Positions 1 to 8,525 of a DNA stretch of 64,000 nucleotides are shown here, in pieces. A program made the translations under genes and the position numbers. The notes under the pieces are model-generated. The model was given only the letters and a program-made list of their open reading frames with translations. It was not told the origin of the DNA and ran no database searches. The DNA lies in the NCBI RefSeq assembly GCF_012979235.1, contig NZ_JAATWC010000004.1:62001-126000 (forward strand), written 5' to 3'. The stretch comes from Dissulfurirhabdus thermomarina. Lineage in GTDB: Bacteria > Desulfobacterota > Dissulfuribacteria > Dissulfuribacterales > Dissulfurirhabdaceae. Position 1 is the stretch's first letter; each line of letters opens with the position of its first letter.

Positions 1-1
1 C

Positions 2-259
2 GCGGCCGAGATCATCGCCCCCGGCGAGCTCGTGGCCGAGGGCCGGGGCCGGCCCGTGGCCGTTCGGGAGCTGCTCCGCATCCTGCGGCGCCGGCCCTCC
101 ACCCCGGAAGACCTCGCCGTGGCCCTGGACCTCGAGCCGGCCGGGGTGCGGGACCTCCTCCACCGGCTGGAGGCCTCCGGGGAGGTGGCCGCGGAACGCC
201 TCTCCGGCGTGCTCTTCTACCGGGCGGCGGGGGACACCGGCGGGCCGCCCCGCCATTGA
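2..259 (+). CDS. C-terminal end of an unidentified protein with a winged-helix-like tail (partial)
   Basis: The reading frame is open from the window edge to a TGA at 257-259, so only the last 85 residues are visible. They read as a small winged-helix domain: a segment around ELLRILRRRPSTPEDLAVAL, a recognition-helix-like stretch (AGVRDLLHRLEASGEV) and a wing ending LFYRA. Tails like this occur on several radical SAM and regulatory proteins, but nothing here shows which. It stops about 65 bases before rng on the same strand, so the two could be co-transcribed. The function is not recognised. Confidence 0.55.
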   Translation, partial: AAEIIAPGELVAEGRGRPVAVRELLRILRRRPSTPEDLAVALDLEPAGVRDLLHRLEASGEVAAERLSGVLFYRAAGDTGGPPRH

Positions 260-323
260 CAGCCCCGCCGCGGCCGGGGTAAAGGACCCCCTGGCACCGG
301 CGCCGCACCGGGCCCCGACACCC

Positions 324-1844
324 ATGACGCACCCCACCGCCGCCAAGACCGCCCGCGATCCCGCCGCCGGGGAGCGGGGCCGCCGCCTCATCCTCGTCAA
401 CACCGAGGCCCCGGAGGAACACCGCGTGGCCCTCGTGGAGGCCGGGCGCCTCGAGGCCTTCGACGTGGAGACCCCGGCCCAGGTCCAGCTCCGGGGCAAC
501 ATCTACAAGGGCCGCATCGCCAACGTGGAGCCGAGCCTCCGGGCCGCCTTCGTGGAGATGGGCCTCGAGCGCCACGGCTACCTCCCCTTCCAGGACATCC
601 ACCCCGACTACCTGGGGAACCCGGAAAACGGCCGGCCCGTCCACGAGCTCCTCTCCCGGGGGCAGGAGGTCCTGGTGCAGGTGGTGAAGGAACCCACACA
701 CCTCAAGGGGGCGGCCGTCACCACCTACCTCTCCATCCCCGGCCGCTTCCTGGTGCTCATGCCCGGCACCGCCCACGTGGGCGTCTCGCGCCGCATCGAA
801 GACGAGGCGGAGCGCCGGCGCCTCAAGGAGATCCTCGCCGGGGCCGCCCTCCCCGAGGGAACCGGCCTCATCGCCCGGACCGCCTCCGCCGGGGTGCCCA
901 AGCGCGAGATCCTCAAGGACGGCAAGTACCTCCTCCGCCTCTGGCGGGCCATCCGGCAGAAGGCCCAGAAGGCCAAGGTCCCCGCCCTGGTCCACCGGGA
1001 GCGGGACCTCATCACCCGCTTCCTCCGCGACCACCTGGACGCCGACGTGCAGGAGATCCTGGTGGACCAGCGGGCCACCTTCGACGCGGTCCGGGGCTTC
1101 CTCCGCGTCATCGCCCCCCGCCAGGCCCGGGCCGTCCGCCTCTACCAGGAGAGCGAGCCCCTCTTCTCGCGCTTCCACCTGGAACACCAGATCGAGCAGA
1201 TCTACCAGCCGCGGGTGGAGCTCCCCTCCGGCGGGTTCCTGGTCATCGAGCCCACCGAGGCCCTGGTGGCCGTGGACGTGAACTCGGGCCGCAACGTCCA
1301 GGGGAAGGACCTGGAGGAGACGGCCCTGGTCACCAACCTCGAGGCCGCCGACGAGGCCGCCCGCCAGCTCCGGCTCCGGGACCTCGGGGGGCTCGTGGTC
1401 ATCGACTTCATCGACATGAAGGGCCGGGCCAACCGGGCCCGGGTGGAACGCCGCCTCCGGGAGGGCCTCCGCAAGGACCGCGCCCGCACCGACGTGGGCC
1501 GCATCTCCCGCTTCGGCCTCCTCGAGATGGTCCGCCAGAAGATCCGGGCCCCCCTGGAACTCGGGACGTACCGGCCCTGCCCCACCTGCCGGGGCCGGGG
1601 CCTGGTCCGGTCCGTGGAGACCCTGGCCCTGGTGTATCTTCGCCGGATCCGCTCCCGCCTGGCGGGCATGAAGCCCGGGGAGGTCACCCGGGTGGCCCTC
1701 GAGGTGCCGGGCGCGGTGGCGGGCTACCTCCTCAACCGGAAACGGGCGGAACTCCTCCGCCTCGAGGAGGCCTTCGGCGTCCAGGTCGAGGTGACCGGAA
1801 GCGCCGCCCTCGGACCCGAGGAACACCGGCTGGAGCTGCGCTGA
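324..1844 (+). CDS. rng: Ribonuclease G
   Basis: Endoribonuclease of the RNase E/G family, acting in rRNA 5' maturation and mRNA decay in the cytoplasm. The 506-residue length fits RNase G, which lacks the long C-terminal scaffold of RNase E. An S1-like RNA-binding region lies near residues 50-130 (NIYKGRIANVEPSLRAAFVE). The two catalytic-site aspartates appear as D318 in AVDVNSG and D361 in VVIDFIDMKG. The Zn-link cysteines are C419 and C422 in CPTCRGRG. A short polar N-terminal extension precedes the usual start of homology. hisC follows 28 bases downstream and is probably in the same transcript. The assignment is firm. Confidence 0.95.
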   Translation: MTHPTAAKTARDPAAGERGRRLILVNTEAPEEHRVALVEAGRLEAFDVETPAQVQLRGNIYKGRIANVEPSLRAAFVEMGLERHGYLPFQDIHPDYLGNPENGRPVHELLSRGQEVLVQVVKEPTHLKGAAVTTYLSIPGRFLVLMPGTAHVGVSRRIEDEAERRRLKEILAGAALPEGTGLIARTASAGVPKREILKDGKYLLRLWRAIRQKAQKAKVPALVHRERDLITRFLRDHLDADVQEILVDQRATFDAVRGFLRVIAPRQARAVRLYQESEPLFSRFHLEHQIEQIYQPRVELPSGGFLVIEPTEALVAVDVNSGRNVQGKDLEETALVTNLEAADEAARQLRLRDLGGLVVIDFIDMKGRANRARVERRLREGLRKDRARTDVGRISRFGLLEMVRQKIRAPLELGTYRPCPTCRGRGLVRSVETLALVYLRRIRSRLAGMKPGEVTRVALEVPGAVAGYLLNRKRAELLRLEEAFGVQVEVTGSAALGPEEHRLELR

Positions 1845-1872
1845 CCCGGCCGAAACGGAAAGGACCCCCGTC

Positions 1873-2970
1873 ATGAAGGAACTCCGCCTCCACGTCCCGG
1901 CCCACATCGCCGACCTCGTCCCCTACCCGCCCGGGAAACCCCTGGAGGAGCTGGAACGGGAATACGGCATCACGGGCGCCGTCAAGCTCGCCTCCAACGA
2001 GAACCCCCTCGGGCCCTCGCCCAAGGCCGTGGCCGCCGTCCGCGAGGCGGCGGCGAACCTCCACCGCTACCCCGACGGAAGCGGCTACTACCTCAAGCAC
2101 CGGCTGGCCGAACGCCTCGGCGTGGACCTCGCCGGGATCGTCCTCGGCAACGGCTCCAACGAGCTCATCGACCTCCTGGTGCGGGTCTTCGTGGCCCCGG
2201 GGGACGAGGTCGCGAGCAGCGACCCGGCCTTCCTCGTGTACCGGAAGATGGTCCAGGCCGCCGCGGGCCGGAACGTCCTGGTCCCCCTGCGCGGCCACCG
2301 GCACGACCTCCCGGCCATGGCGCGCCGGGTGACGGACCGGACCCGGCTCGTCTTCCTCGACAACCCCCACAACCCCACGGGCTCCATCCTGGCCCGGCCC
2401 GACTTCGAGGCCTTCCTGGCCGACCTCCCGGAGACGGTCCTCGTGGTCCTGGACGAGGCCTACGCGGAGTTCGTCCGGGGGGAGACGCCCCGCGCCCTCG
2501 ACTACCTGGGCCGCGACCGGCGGGTGGTGGGCCTGAGGACCTTTTCCAAGGCCCACGGCCTGGCCGGGCTCCGGGTGGGCTACGGGGTCATGGACCCGGA
2601 GGTGGCCGGCTACCTCGAGCGGGTCCGCCAGCCCTTCAACGTGAACGCCGCGGCCCAGGCCGGCGCCCTGGCCGCCCTCGACGACGAGGCCCACCTGCGC
2701 CGCACCCTCGAGGTCACCTGGTCGGGCATGGACCGGCTGCGGGAGGGGCTTTCCGCCCTCGGCTGCCGGGTGCTCGAGAGCCACACCAACTTCCTCATGG
2801 CCGACATGGGCCGGGACGCCGGCGAGGTCTACGAGGCCGTGCTCCGGCGCGGGGTCATCCTCCGTTCCATGGCGGCCTACGGCTACCCGACGTGGATCCG
2901 GATCACCGTGGGCCGCCCGGAGGAGAACGAGCGGTGCCTGGCGGCCCTGGCCGAGGTGCTGACCGGCTAG
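1873..2970 (+). CDS. hisC: Histidinol-phosphate aminotransferase
   Basis: PLP-dependent fold-type I aminotransferase converting imidazole-acetol phosphate and glutamate to histidinol phosphate in histidine synthesis. The 365-residue length is normal. Family features are visible: KLASNENPLGPSP near the N-terminus, the DNPHNPTG motif, DEAYAEF, and the Schiff-base lysine K226 in TFSKAHGLAGLRVGYG. The ATG at 1873 follows an AAAGGA-type ribosome site by a few bases. No other his genes are nearby. It converges with the sugar transferase gene downstream, with about 80 bases between the stops. A related aromatic or cobalamin-pathway aminotransferase cannot be fully excluded. Confidence 0.9.
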   Translation: MKELRLHVPAHIADLVPYPPGKPLEELEREYGITGAVKLASNENPLGPSPKAVAAVREAAANLHRYPDGSGYYLKHRLAERLGVDLAGIVLGNGSNELIDLLVRVFVAPGDEVASSDPAFLVYRKMVQAAAGRNVLVPLRGHRHDLPAMARRVTDRTRLVFLDNPHNPTGSILARPDFEAFLADLPETVLVVLDEAYAEFVRGETPRALDYLGRDRRVVGLRTFSKAHGLAGLRVGYGVMDPEVAGYLERVRQPFNVNAAAQAGALAALDDEAHLRRTLEVTWSGMDRLREGLSALGCRVLESHTNFLMADMGRDAGEVYEAVLRRGVILRSMAAYGYPTWIRITVGRPEENERCLAALAEVLTG

Positions 2971-3049
2971 GAAGCAAGGAGTCCGACGATTCGCCGAGCC
3001 GGCCGCTCCGGCACGTTCCGGGCCCGCTCCCCGGCCCCCGGCCCGCCCT

Positions 3050-4438
3050 TCAGCACCCCCCGTTGCGCCCCGGGACGAAGAGCACCCGGAGGGTCCGGAG
3101 GATCAGCCGGACGTCGAGCCAGAAGCTCCAGTTGGAGATGTAGTAAAGGTCCAGCCGGACGATCCGGTCGAAGTCGCGGATGCGGTTCCGCCCGCAGACC
3201 TGCCAGAGCCCGGTGATCCCGGGCCGTATGCTGATCCGCCGGTAGTGCCAGGCCGCATACTGGACGACCTCCTCGGGCGTGGGCGGCCGCGTCCCCACCA
3301 GCGACATCTCCCCCTTGAGGACGTTCCAGAACTGGGGCAGCTCGTCGAGGCTCGTCCGCCGGAGGAAGCGCCCCACCCGGGTCACCCGGGGGTCGTCGGG
3401 CACCTTGAAGATGGGGCCGTCGTGGTGGTTGCGGTCGAGGAGCTCCGCCTTGCGGCGTTCGGCGTCGGCGATCATGGTCCGGAACTTGAGGATGCGGAAC
3501 CGCCGGCCGTTTCGCCCCACCCGGACCTGGCGGAAGAGAACCGGGCCGGGGGAATCGAGCTTGATGGCGAGGGCGATGGCGGGGAAGAGGACCGCCGTGG
3601 CGGCGAGGCCTACCAGGGCGCCGGTCACGTCGAGCCACCGCTTGAGGAGCAGGAGGTCCGGGTCGAGGGGCAGGGAATAGAGGCAGAGCGCCGGCCACTC
3701 CCCCAGCCGACAGGGCGCCATCCGGGCGTACCCGGTCTCCTCGTGCACGGCGGTGAGCACCCGGGTCACCTTTCCGAACTCTTCGCACAGCCGTAAGAAG
3801 GCCCGAACCTCCCGGGGACCCGGGGGGGTGCCCCGGTCCAGGGCCACGAAGACCTCGTCCACCACCCGCCGCCTGAAGAGGCGGCGCACCCGCTCCAGGA
3901 CGTCGCCCTCCGCCCAGTCCACCGCCTCCACCACCCGGATCCCGAGCTGGGGCCGGGCCGCGATCCAGTCGAGGAGCCGCCGGAAACGCTCCCCCCGCCC
4001 CGCCACCAAGACGTGGCGGAGGTTCCGTCCCCGGCGCCGGAACGCCCCCTGGATCCACCGGATCAGGATCTTCTCCGCAACGAGGGCCCCGGCGGCGAGG
4101 AGCAGGAAGAGGCCGAAGAAGCTCCGGCTGAACCCCCCGGCGTGGGCGAGGTAGAGGGCGGCGCCCGAGAGCACCGCCGCCCAGGCGGCGGCGGAGAGCA
4201 CGCGCCGCACCGTGGTCCAGGCGGGATCGTAGCGCTGGGAGCCGTAGAGCCCGTACCGGTGCAAGAGGAACAGGAAGAGCGCCGAGAAGGGGACCACGTA
4301 CCAGAAGTAGCGCGGGTCGAGGGTGCGGCCGAGGAGCCGCCCCTGGAGGAGGCAGGCCGCGGCGAAGGCCGCGGCGATGACGAGCCCGTCCAGGGCAGCC
4401 GCCAGGAACACCAGGATGCGGGAATATTCCCGGAGCAC
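3050..4438 (-). CDS. Polyprenyl-phosphate sugar-1-phosphate transferase (initiates polysaccharide synthesis)
   Basis: Membrane enzyme of the WcaJ/WbaP type that moves a sugar-1-phosphate from a nucleotide sugar to undecaprenyl phosphate, the first step of exopolysaccharide or O-antigen repeat assembly. Several N-terminal membrane helices and a CoA-binding-like middle region are followed by the conserved C-terminal bacterial sugar transferase domain: KLDSPGPVLFRQVRVG, FRILKFRTM, the DELPQFWNVLKGEMSLVG block and RPGITGLWQV. The GTG at 4438 (462 residues) is preferred because GGGGAGGAAGGGCC lies just upstream. An in-frame GTG at 4465 would add nine residues. The sugar it uses cannot be read from sequence. 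It is separated from the rest of the polysaccharide genes by the lipoprotein/LuxR block. Confidence 0.9.
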   Translation of the reverse strand: MLREYSRILVFLAAALDGLVIAAAFAAACLLQGRLLGRTLDPRYFWYVVPFSALFLFLLHRYGLYGSQRYDPAWTTVRRVLSAAAWAAVLSGAALYLAHAGGFSRSFFGLFLLLAAGALVAEKILIRWIQGAFRRRGRNLRHVLVAGRGERFRRLLDWIAARPQLGIRVVEAVDWAEGDVLERVRRLFRRRVVDEVFVALDRGTPPGPREVRAFLRLCEEFGKVTRVLTAVHEETGYARMAPCRLGEWPALCLYSLPLDPDLLLLKRWLDVTGALVGLAATAVLFPAIALAIKLDSPGPVLFRQVRVGRNGRRFRILKFRTMIADAERRKAELLDRNHHDGPIFKVPDDPRVTRVGRFLRRTSLDELPQFWNVLKGEMSLVGTRPPTPEEVVQYAAWHYRRISIRPGITGLWQVCGRNRIRDFDRIVRLDLYYISNWSFWLDVRLILRTLRVLFVPGRNGGC

Positions 4439-4535
4439 GGCCCTTCCTCCCCTCGAGGCTTCCACCCGCCCGGCGGCGCCGCCCCCGGCGCGGCCGGCGG
4501 ATCCAATCCACCCTTCTGTATGATTCTATATCAAA

Positions 4536-4564
4536 GGCGCCCGCTCATGGGGTGAGCGGGCGCC
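4536..4564 (-). terminator. Perfect 12-bp hairpin between convergently read-through units
   Basis: Arms 4536-4547 and 4553-4564 are exact complements around a five-base loop. On the minus strand the hairpin follows the end of the lipoprotein pair (stop at 4639) and is followed by TTTGATATAG, a short T run. It would insulate the sugar transferase gene from the lux-box-controlled lipoprotein operon. On the plus strand a six-T run lies about ten bases after the stem, so termination in both directions is possible. Confidence 0.6.
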
Positions 4565-4638
4565 GGGGGGTGCACTTTTTTCCTGCCGGCGCCGCGACGA
4601 TGGGACCGGGCCGGCGGCGGAGATACGCCTCGGGCCGG

Positions 4639-4992
4639 TCAGCGCCTCCGGGTCCGCACGGCGGTTCCCTCGACCCGCCACTCGGACTGCGCATAGAGAA
4701 AAGGAATGCAGAACCAGTTCCTGTGGACCACCGCATCGGTCAAGACATCACCGCCGGATCGATCCAGGGCGTCGTCGATGGCCTCCTCCAAGGTCGGCGG
4801 GCCGCCGATGGGAATGAACAGGATGGTCCGTTGCACGTCCCGTCCCACCGTCTTCTGCCGCCGGCCGTCGTTCAATGCGAAATCCTTCGTGTTCACCAAC
4901 CGGTTCGAAAGCACGGTGAAGTCCCCCTGCCGTACCGAGCAGGCACAGAGAAGAACCGCCGCCGACAGGATCCCGATCCACGTGAATTTCAT
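4639..4992 (-). CDS. Predicted lipoprotein, second member of a tandem pair
   Basis: A 117-residue protein beginning MKFTWIGILSAAVLLCACSV, a lipoprotein signal with a lipobox (LCAC) whose cysteine would be lipidated at residue 18. The mature part contains FIPIGGPPTLEEAIDDALDR and GGDVLTDAVVH, which match the neighbouring paralog at 5010-5384 almost position for position. The start is set by GGAGG five bases upstream. It begins 17 bases after the stop of the paralog, so the two form one transcript. The function is unknown. The pair lies downstream of a lux box and a LuxR gene, so expression probably responds to that regulator. Confidence 0.8.
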   Translation of the reverse strand: MKFTWIGILSAAVLLCACSVRQGDFTVLSNRLVNTKDFALNDGRRQKTVGRDVQRTILFIPIGGPPTLEEAIDDALDRSGGDVLTDAVVHRNWFCIPFLYAQSEWRVEGTAVRTRRR

Positions 4993-5009
4993 GCCGACCT
5001 CCGCCGAGC

Positions 5010-5384
5010 CTAGCGGGACGCCCCGGTGCCCAGGTGCCGGGTATCCACCACCGTTCCCTTGACCTTGACCACCTGCTGACCGATCACGACGGCGGACCAT
5101 TCGTCCGTATAGACAACCGCATCGGTCATGAAATCTCCGCCGGCCCTGTCCAGGGCGTCGTCCACCGCCTCCTCGATCGTGGGCATGCCGAGCGGGATGA
5201 ACAGGACGACGAACTTCTTGCTCACCCCCCAAACCCGCTTTCCGGGCGCACGATCCAGGTCGATGCCGTCGAGCTTCACATTCCGGGTGGAGATGGCGGT
5301 GAGGTCCGCCTGTCTCACCGCGCATCCCGACAACGCCACGAGACCCGCCAGCACTACGGAAAAAGGCACCAGGCGCCGCATCAC
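5010..5384 (-). CDS. Predicted lipoprotein, first member of a tandem pair
   Basis: A 124-residue protein with a lipoprotein signal (VVLAGLVALSGCAV; the lipobox cysteine is near residue 21). The mature domain is short and ends in a beta-rich segment (VKVKGTVVDTRH). FIPLGMPTIEEAVDDALDRAGGDFMTDAVVY is shared, with conservative changes, with the gene immediately downstream, so the two arose by duplication. An AAGGAGG site lies four bases before the ATG. The promoter candidate is at 5489-5535: a lux box followed, at the usual distance, by a -10-like hexamer. No enzymatic motif is visible and no function is assigned. Confidence 0.8.
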   Translation of the reverse strand: MMRRLVPFSVVLAGLVALSGCAVRQADLTAISTRNVKLDGIDLDRAPGKRVWGVSKKFVVLFIPLGMPTIEEAVDDALDRAGGDFMTDAVVYTDEWSAVVIGQQVVKVKGTVVDTRHLGTGASR

Positions 5385-5488
5385 GGCCTCCTTTCCTCCC
5401 CCGAAACCGGGAGACGTTTCGGGATCGGCCCCGCCGGCGCCCCTCCCCTGCGGGGGACACCCGCGGATCCCGTCCCATTCACGCGTCT

Positions 5489-5535
5489 ATTTTCCAAGAA
5501 AGATCCGGCCTTGCCACCTGTCCAAAGGTACAGGT
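5489..5535 (-). promoter_or_regulatory. lux box and LuxR-type promoter upstream of the lipoprotein pair
   Basis: Positions 5516-5535 form the palindrome ACCTGT-N8-ACAGGT, with both six-base arms exact. This is the architecture of the classical 20-bp lux box. On the minus strand, 21 bases downstream of it, is GAAAAT (5489-5494), a 4/6 match to the -10 consensus. That spacing places the box about where the -35 element would be, as in LuxR-activated promoters. The likely target is the 5384-4639 lipoprotein operon, whose first start is about 100 bases beyond the predicted transcription start. Confidence 0.72.
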
Positions 5536-5601
5536 CGGGCGGATCCCGGGGCTGGACGGGAATTCGGGCATGCACGGCCCGCATCCACGGCGAGGGAGGG
5601 G

Positions 5602-5717
5602 CCGCGGGCGCGGCGGCAGCCCTCGCGGTGAGCGGCCTGGCCAAGTCCTTCGTGGCCGACGGCCACGAGCTGGAGGTGCTCCGCGGCCTCTCCTTCACGA
5701 TCCGTCCCGGCGAGGCC
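5602..5717 (+). pseudogene. Isolated 5' fragment of lolD (116 bp duplicate)
   Basis: This stretch is a near-exact copy of 39308-39423, the first coding part of the intact lolD, with two mismatches that I could count. It encodes ALAVSGLAKSFVADGHELEV and stops resembling lolD just before the Walker A region, so it cannot be functional. It sits between the lux-box promoter and the end of luxR. The rest of the 5385-5729 gap holds only the lux promoter and no open frame that I could support. Confidence 0.88.
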
Positions 5718-5729
5718 TCCGTGCCGGGA

Positions 5730-6485
5730 TCAGCCGAGGTCCAGGAAGCCTTCCTCCAGGGCCCGGGCCACGGCGTGGGCCCGGGTCTCCACGTCGAGCT
5801 TCCGGAGGATGTTCCCCACGTGGAACTTTACGGTTCGCTCGCTGATCCCCAGGATCACGGAAATTTCCCACGTCCCCTTTCCCTCCTTGATCCATCGGAG
5901 GACTTCCGTCTCCCTGCGGGTCAGGGGGGAGGCCCGCATCGGGACGCCCACCGCCCGGCGCAGGGCCTCATGGAGGTGGGGGACGACCAGGGAGAGGATC
6001 TCCTCGGTCCGGGGGCACCGGGGGAGGCCGTGGAAGCAGAAGAAACTGCCGACCCTGCCCCCGCGGTCCCGGGCGCCGTGGGCGTAGCCGACCCCCTCCC
6101 GGGTCCGGTGGAACCCGAAATCCTCGGCAAGGGAGGCGATCTCGAGCATCCGCGGGGAGGGGCGCCGCTGGATGGTATCCGCCCAGTACTGGAGGCGGAA
6201 GCTCCGGAAGTTCTCGACCAACACCGGGTCGTGGAACACGAGCCCGCGCTCCTGCAGCACTTCCAGGTAGGGCTCCGGGTAATCCACGTTGACGGGATGC
6301 AGGGCCTTGGCGGTCTTCCCGGGCGGCAGGACCGCCGCGCAGGACAGGGCCGCCTGGTAGGGCAGCAGGTCCGAGAGACGGCCGACGAGCCGCCGGAGAT
6401 CCTCCTCCGTCGTGCAGGAGAGGCTTTCGTCGATCATCTCCAGGAGGAGAACGGCGTCCCGATGGGACAAGTGCTGGATCTTCAT
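5730..6485 (-). CDS. LuxR-family regulator with autoinducer-binding domain (LuxR solo)
   Basis: A 251-residue transcription factor. Residues ~15-165 match the autoinducer-binding domain and ~180-245 the LuxR helix-turn-helix (LTRRETEVLRWIKEGKGTWE, ISERTVKFHVGNILRKL). Using the TraR/LuxR frame, YPEPYLEVL...FHDP aligns without gaps: D70 and P71 are kept and the later W85 is present (LQYWADT), but W57 is tyrosine and Y61 is leucine. Both replacements are in the ligand pocket. No LuxI-type synthase is in the window. A lux box lies about 200 bases past its stop, in front of two lipoprotein genes on the same strand. The ligand is unknown. Confidence 0.9.
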   Translation of the reverse strand: MKIQHLSHRDAVLLLEMIDESLSCTTEEDLRRLVGRLSDLLPYQAALSCAAVLPPGKTAKALHPVNVDYPEPYLEVLQERGLVFHDPVLVENFRSFRLQYWADTIQRRPSPRMLEIASLAEDFGFHRTREGVGYAHGARDRGGRVGSFFCFHGLPRCPRTEEILSLVVPHLHEALRRAVGVPMRASPLTRRETEVLRWIKEGKGTWEISVILGISERTVKFHVGNILRKLDVETRAHAVARALEEGFLDLG

Positions 6486-6971
6486 CTATCCAGGACGGCG
6501 TGACAAGAATACGCCAACCGCTGCGGTGCTTCGGATGCCCTCGTCATTGCGGCGTACCCAGCGGCGCCTCGTTCCTCGATGGCGTCAAAATGCGCGGGCT
6601 GCTGCGGTGCTTCAAGCTCCTCGCCCCTCCGCAGTCCCCGTGCGCCCCTCATCCGCCGACAGCCTCGCGCCGTGCATTTTGCGATTCGGGGTGCGCCACC
6701 CACCCCCTGAGGCCTCTTTGGATGAGACCATCGATCAAGACAGGCAAAAAATCCCTTTTTCACTAGATTAGGCCAATCTTCCTGCGTTTTCAAGACTCGT
6801 TCTGGTTCCATCGGCGGCGTCCCCTTTCCCCGCATGCGGCGGCAACGGACCGGGGGCAGGCCGGTGCACGTCGCGGTGGCCGGCCCCGCCCCGTTGGGGT
6901 ACCCTGGAAGCGGTACCGGCCGGCCACCGGCCGGGGAGACGCCGGCGGCGGCATTCGCGCTGGAGGATTCC
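6486..6971. repeat. Intergenic region with a copy of a dispersed repeat
   Basis: A 486-base spacer between divergent luxR and the phosphomannomutase gene. Roughly 6515-6740 resembles three other spacers in this window (near 18.2, 26.3 and 38.9 kb). Shared pieces are CTTCGGATG...CTCGTCATTGCGGCG, CTCGCGCC.TGCA, GGGGTGCGCCA and GAGGCCT followed by a T-rich end. No coding frame in it is convincing. The part after 6745 is ordinary upstream DNA of the next gene. Confidence 0.6.
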
Positions 6972-8525
6972 ATGGACCTGCATCCCGAAACGGACCGGGT
7001 CGCCATCTCGGACCTCATGGCACAGAGCGGGGTCCGGTTCGGGACCAGCGGGGCCCGGGGCCCGGTCCGCCGGATGACCGACCTCGTCTGCTACGCCTAC
7101 ACCCGGGCCTTCCTGGAATACCAGCGCGAGACCGGCGCCCTGCCCCCGGCGGGCGGCGCGGTGGTCCTGGCCGGGGACCTCCGTCCCAGCACCCCGCGCA
7201 TCCTGGCCGCCGCGGCCCAGGCCGCCCGGGACCTCGGCCTCGACATCGTCCACGCCGGCCGCGTCCCCTCCCCGGCCCTCGCCTGGGCCGCCATCCGCCG
7301 GGGCATCCCCGGCGTCATGGTCACGGGGAGCCACATCCCCGAGGACCGAAACGGCATCAAGTTCAACCGCCCGGACGGCGAGATCCTGAAGGCGGACGAG
7401 GCCGCCATCCGCCGCCGGTCCGTCCGCCTCCCGGCCGGCCGCTTCGACGCCGCCGGGGCCTTCCGCCCGCCCCCCGGCCCGCTCCCGCCGGCGGACCCCT
7501 CGCCCCTCGCCGACTACCTCTCCCGCTACCTCGCCTTCTTCCCGCCGGGATGCCTCGCCGGGCTCCGGGTGGGCCTCTACGAGCACTCCTGCGTGGGCCG
7601 GGAGGTCATCGGCGAGGCGCTGGCCGCGCTGGGGGCCGAGGTGATCCGGCTCGGCCGAACGGCGGCCTTCGTCCCGGTGGACACCGAGGCCATCCGGCCG
7701 GAAGACCGGGAACTGGCGCGGCGCTGGGCCCGGGAGGAGGAGCTGGCCGCCCTGGTCTCGGCGGACGGCGACGCGGACCGCCCCCTGATGGCCGACGAGG
7801 CGGGGCGTTGGCTGCGGGGCGACGTGGCGGGCATCCTGGCGGCCCGCTACCTCGAGGCCGACACCGTGGTGACCCCCGTCAGCTCCAACACCGCCCTGGA
7901 GCGATCGGGGCTCTTCCCGGAGGTGCGCCGGACCCGCATCGGCTCGCCCTACGTCATCGAGGGGATGCTGGCCGCCGCCCGGTCGGGCCGGGGCCGCGTG
8001 GTGGGCTACGAGGCCAACGGCGGCTTCCTCACCGCCTCGCCCATCGCCCTGGGCGGCCGGACCCTGGCCCCCCTCCCCACCCGCGACGCCCTCCTGGTGA
8101 TCCTCTGTCTCCTCCACGAGGCGCGGCGGCGGCGGGTCCCCCTCTCGGCGCTGGCGGCGGAGCTGCCGCCCCGGTTCACCGCCAGCGACCGGCTCCGGGA
8201 CTTCCCCCCGGAGCGGAGCCGCGCCGTTCTGGCGGCCCTGGCGCCGGAGGGCACGGCCGAGGCCGCGGCCGAGCGGGCCCTCGGGGACCTCTTCGGCCCC
8301 GTCCGCCGGGTGGACCTCACCGACGGCGTCCGCCTCACCTTCGCCAGCGGGGAGATCGTTCACCTGCGCCCGTCGGGGAACGCCCCGGAGTTCCGGTGCT
8401 ACACCGAGGCGGACACGGAGGAGCGGGCGGCGGAGCTGCTCGGCCTCGCCCTGGGGCGCATGGAGGCCTGGCGCGGCGGGGAGGCGGGCCCTCAGGCGGG
8501 TTCGCCCTCCCCCTCCCGCCCGTAG
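6972..8525 (+). CDS. Phosphomannomutase/phosphoglucomutase
   Basis: Alpha-D-phosphohexomutase that interconverts mannose-6-phosphate and mannose-1-phosphate (or the glucose forms), supplying the adjacent manC. From the ATG at 6972 the protein has 517 residues. Motifs in order: FGTSGARG near the N-terminus, the phosphoserine loop TGSHIP with S120, the metal loop DGDADRP (D265, D267, D269), EANGGF in the sugar-binding region and the phosphate-binding RPSGNAPEFR near the C-terminus. An upstream in-frame ATG exists at 6834 but adds a low-complexity extension. Its 3' end overlaps the convergent manC stop by 34 bases. The mannose preference is inferred from its neighbours. Confidence 0.9.
   Translation: MDLHPETDRVAISDLMAQSGVRFGTSGARGPVRRMTDLVCYAYTRAFLEYQRETGALPPAGGAVVLAGDLRPSTPRILAAAAQAARDLGLDIVHAGRVPSPALAWAAIRRGIPGVMVTGSHIPEDRNGIKFNRPDGEILKADEAAIRRRSVRLPAGRFDAAGAFRPPPGPLPPADPSPLADYLSRYLAFFPPGCLAGLRVGLYEHSCVGREVIGEALAALGAEVIRLGRTAAFVPVDTEAIRPEDRELARRWAREEELAALVSADGDADRPLMADEAGRWLRGDVAGILAARYLEADTVVTPVSSNTALERSGLFPEVRRTRIGSPYVIEGMLAAARSGRGRVVGYEANGGFLTASPIALGGRTLAPLPTRDALLVILCLLHEARRRRVPLSALAAELPPRFTASDRLRDFPPERSRAVLAALAPEGTAEAAAERALGDLFGPVRRVDLTDGVRLTFASGEIVHLRPSGNAPEFRCYTEADTEERAAELLGLALGRMEAWRGGEAGPQAGSPSPSRP

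Noticed and set aside
12-1907. 631-residue minus-strand open frame opposite rng
   Set aside because: Low-complexity, proline/glycine/histidine-rich translation lying exactly over rng; a shadow frame caused by high GC.
5385-5515. Additional small gene between the lipoprotein pair and the lux box
   Set aside because: This is the predicted leader of the lipoprotein transcript; no frame with a start and ribosome site stands out.
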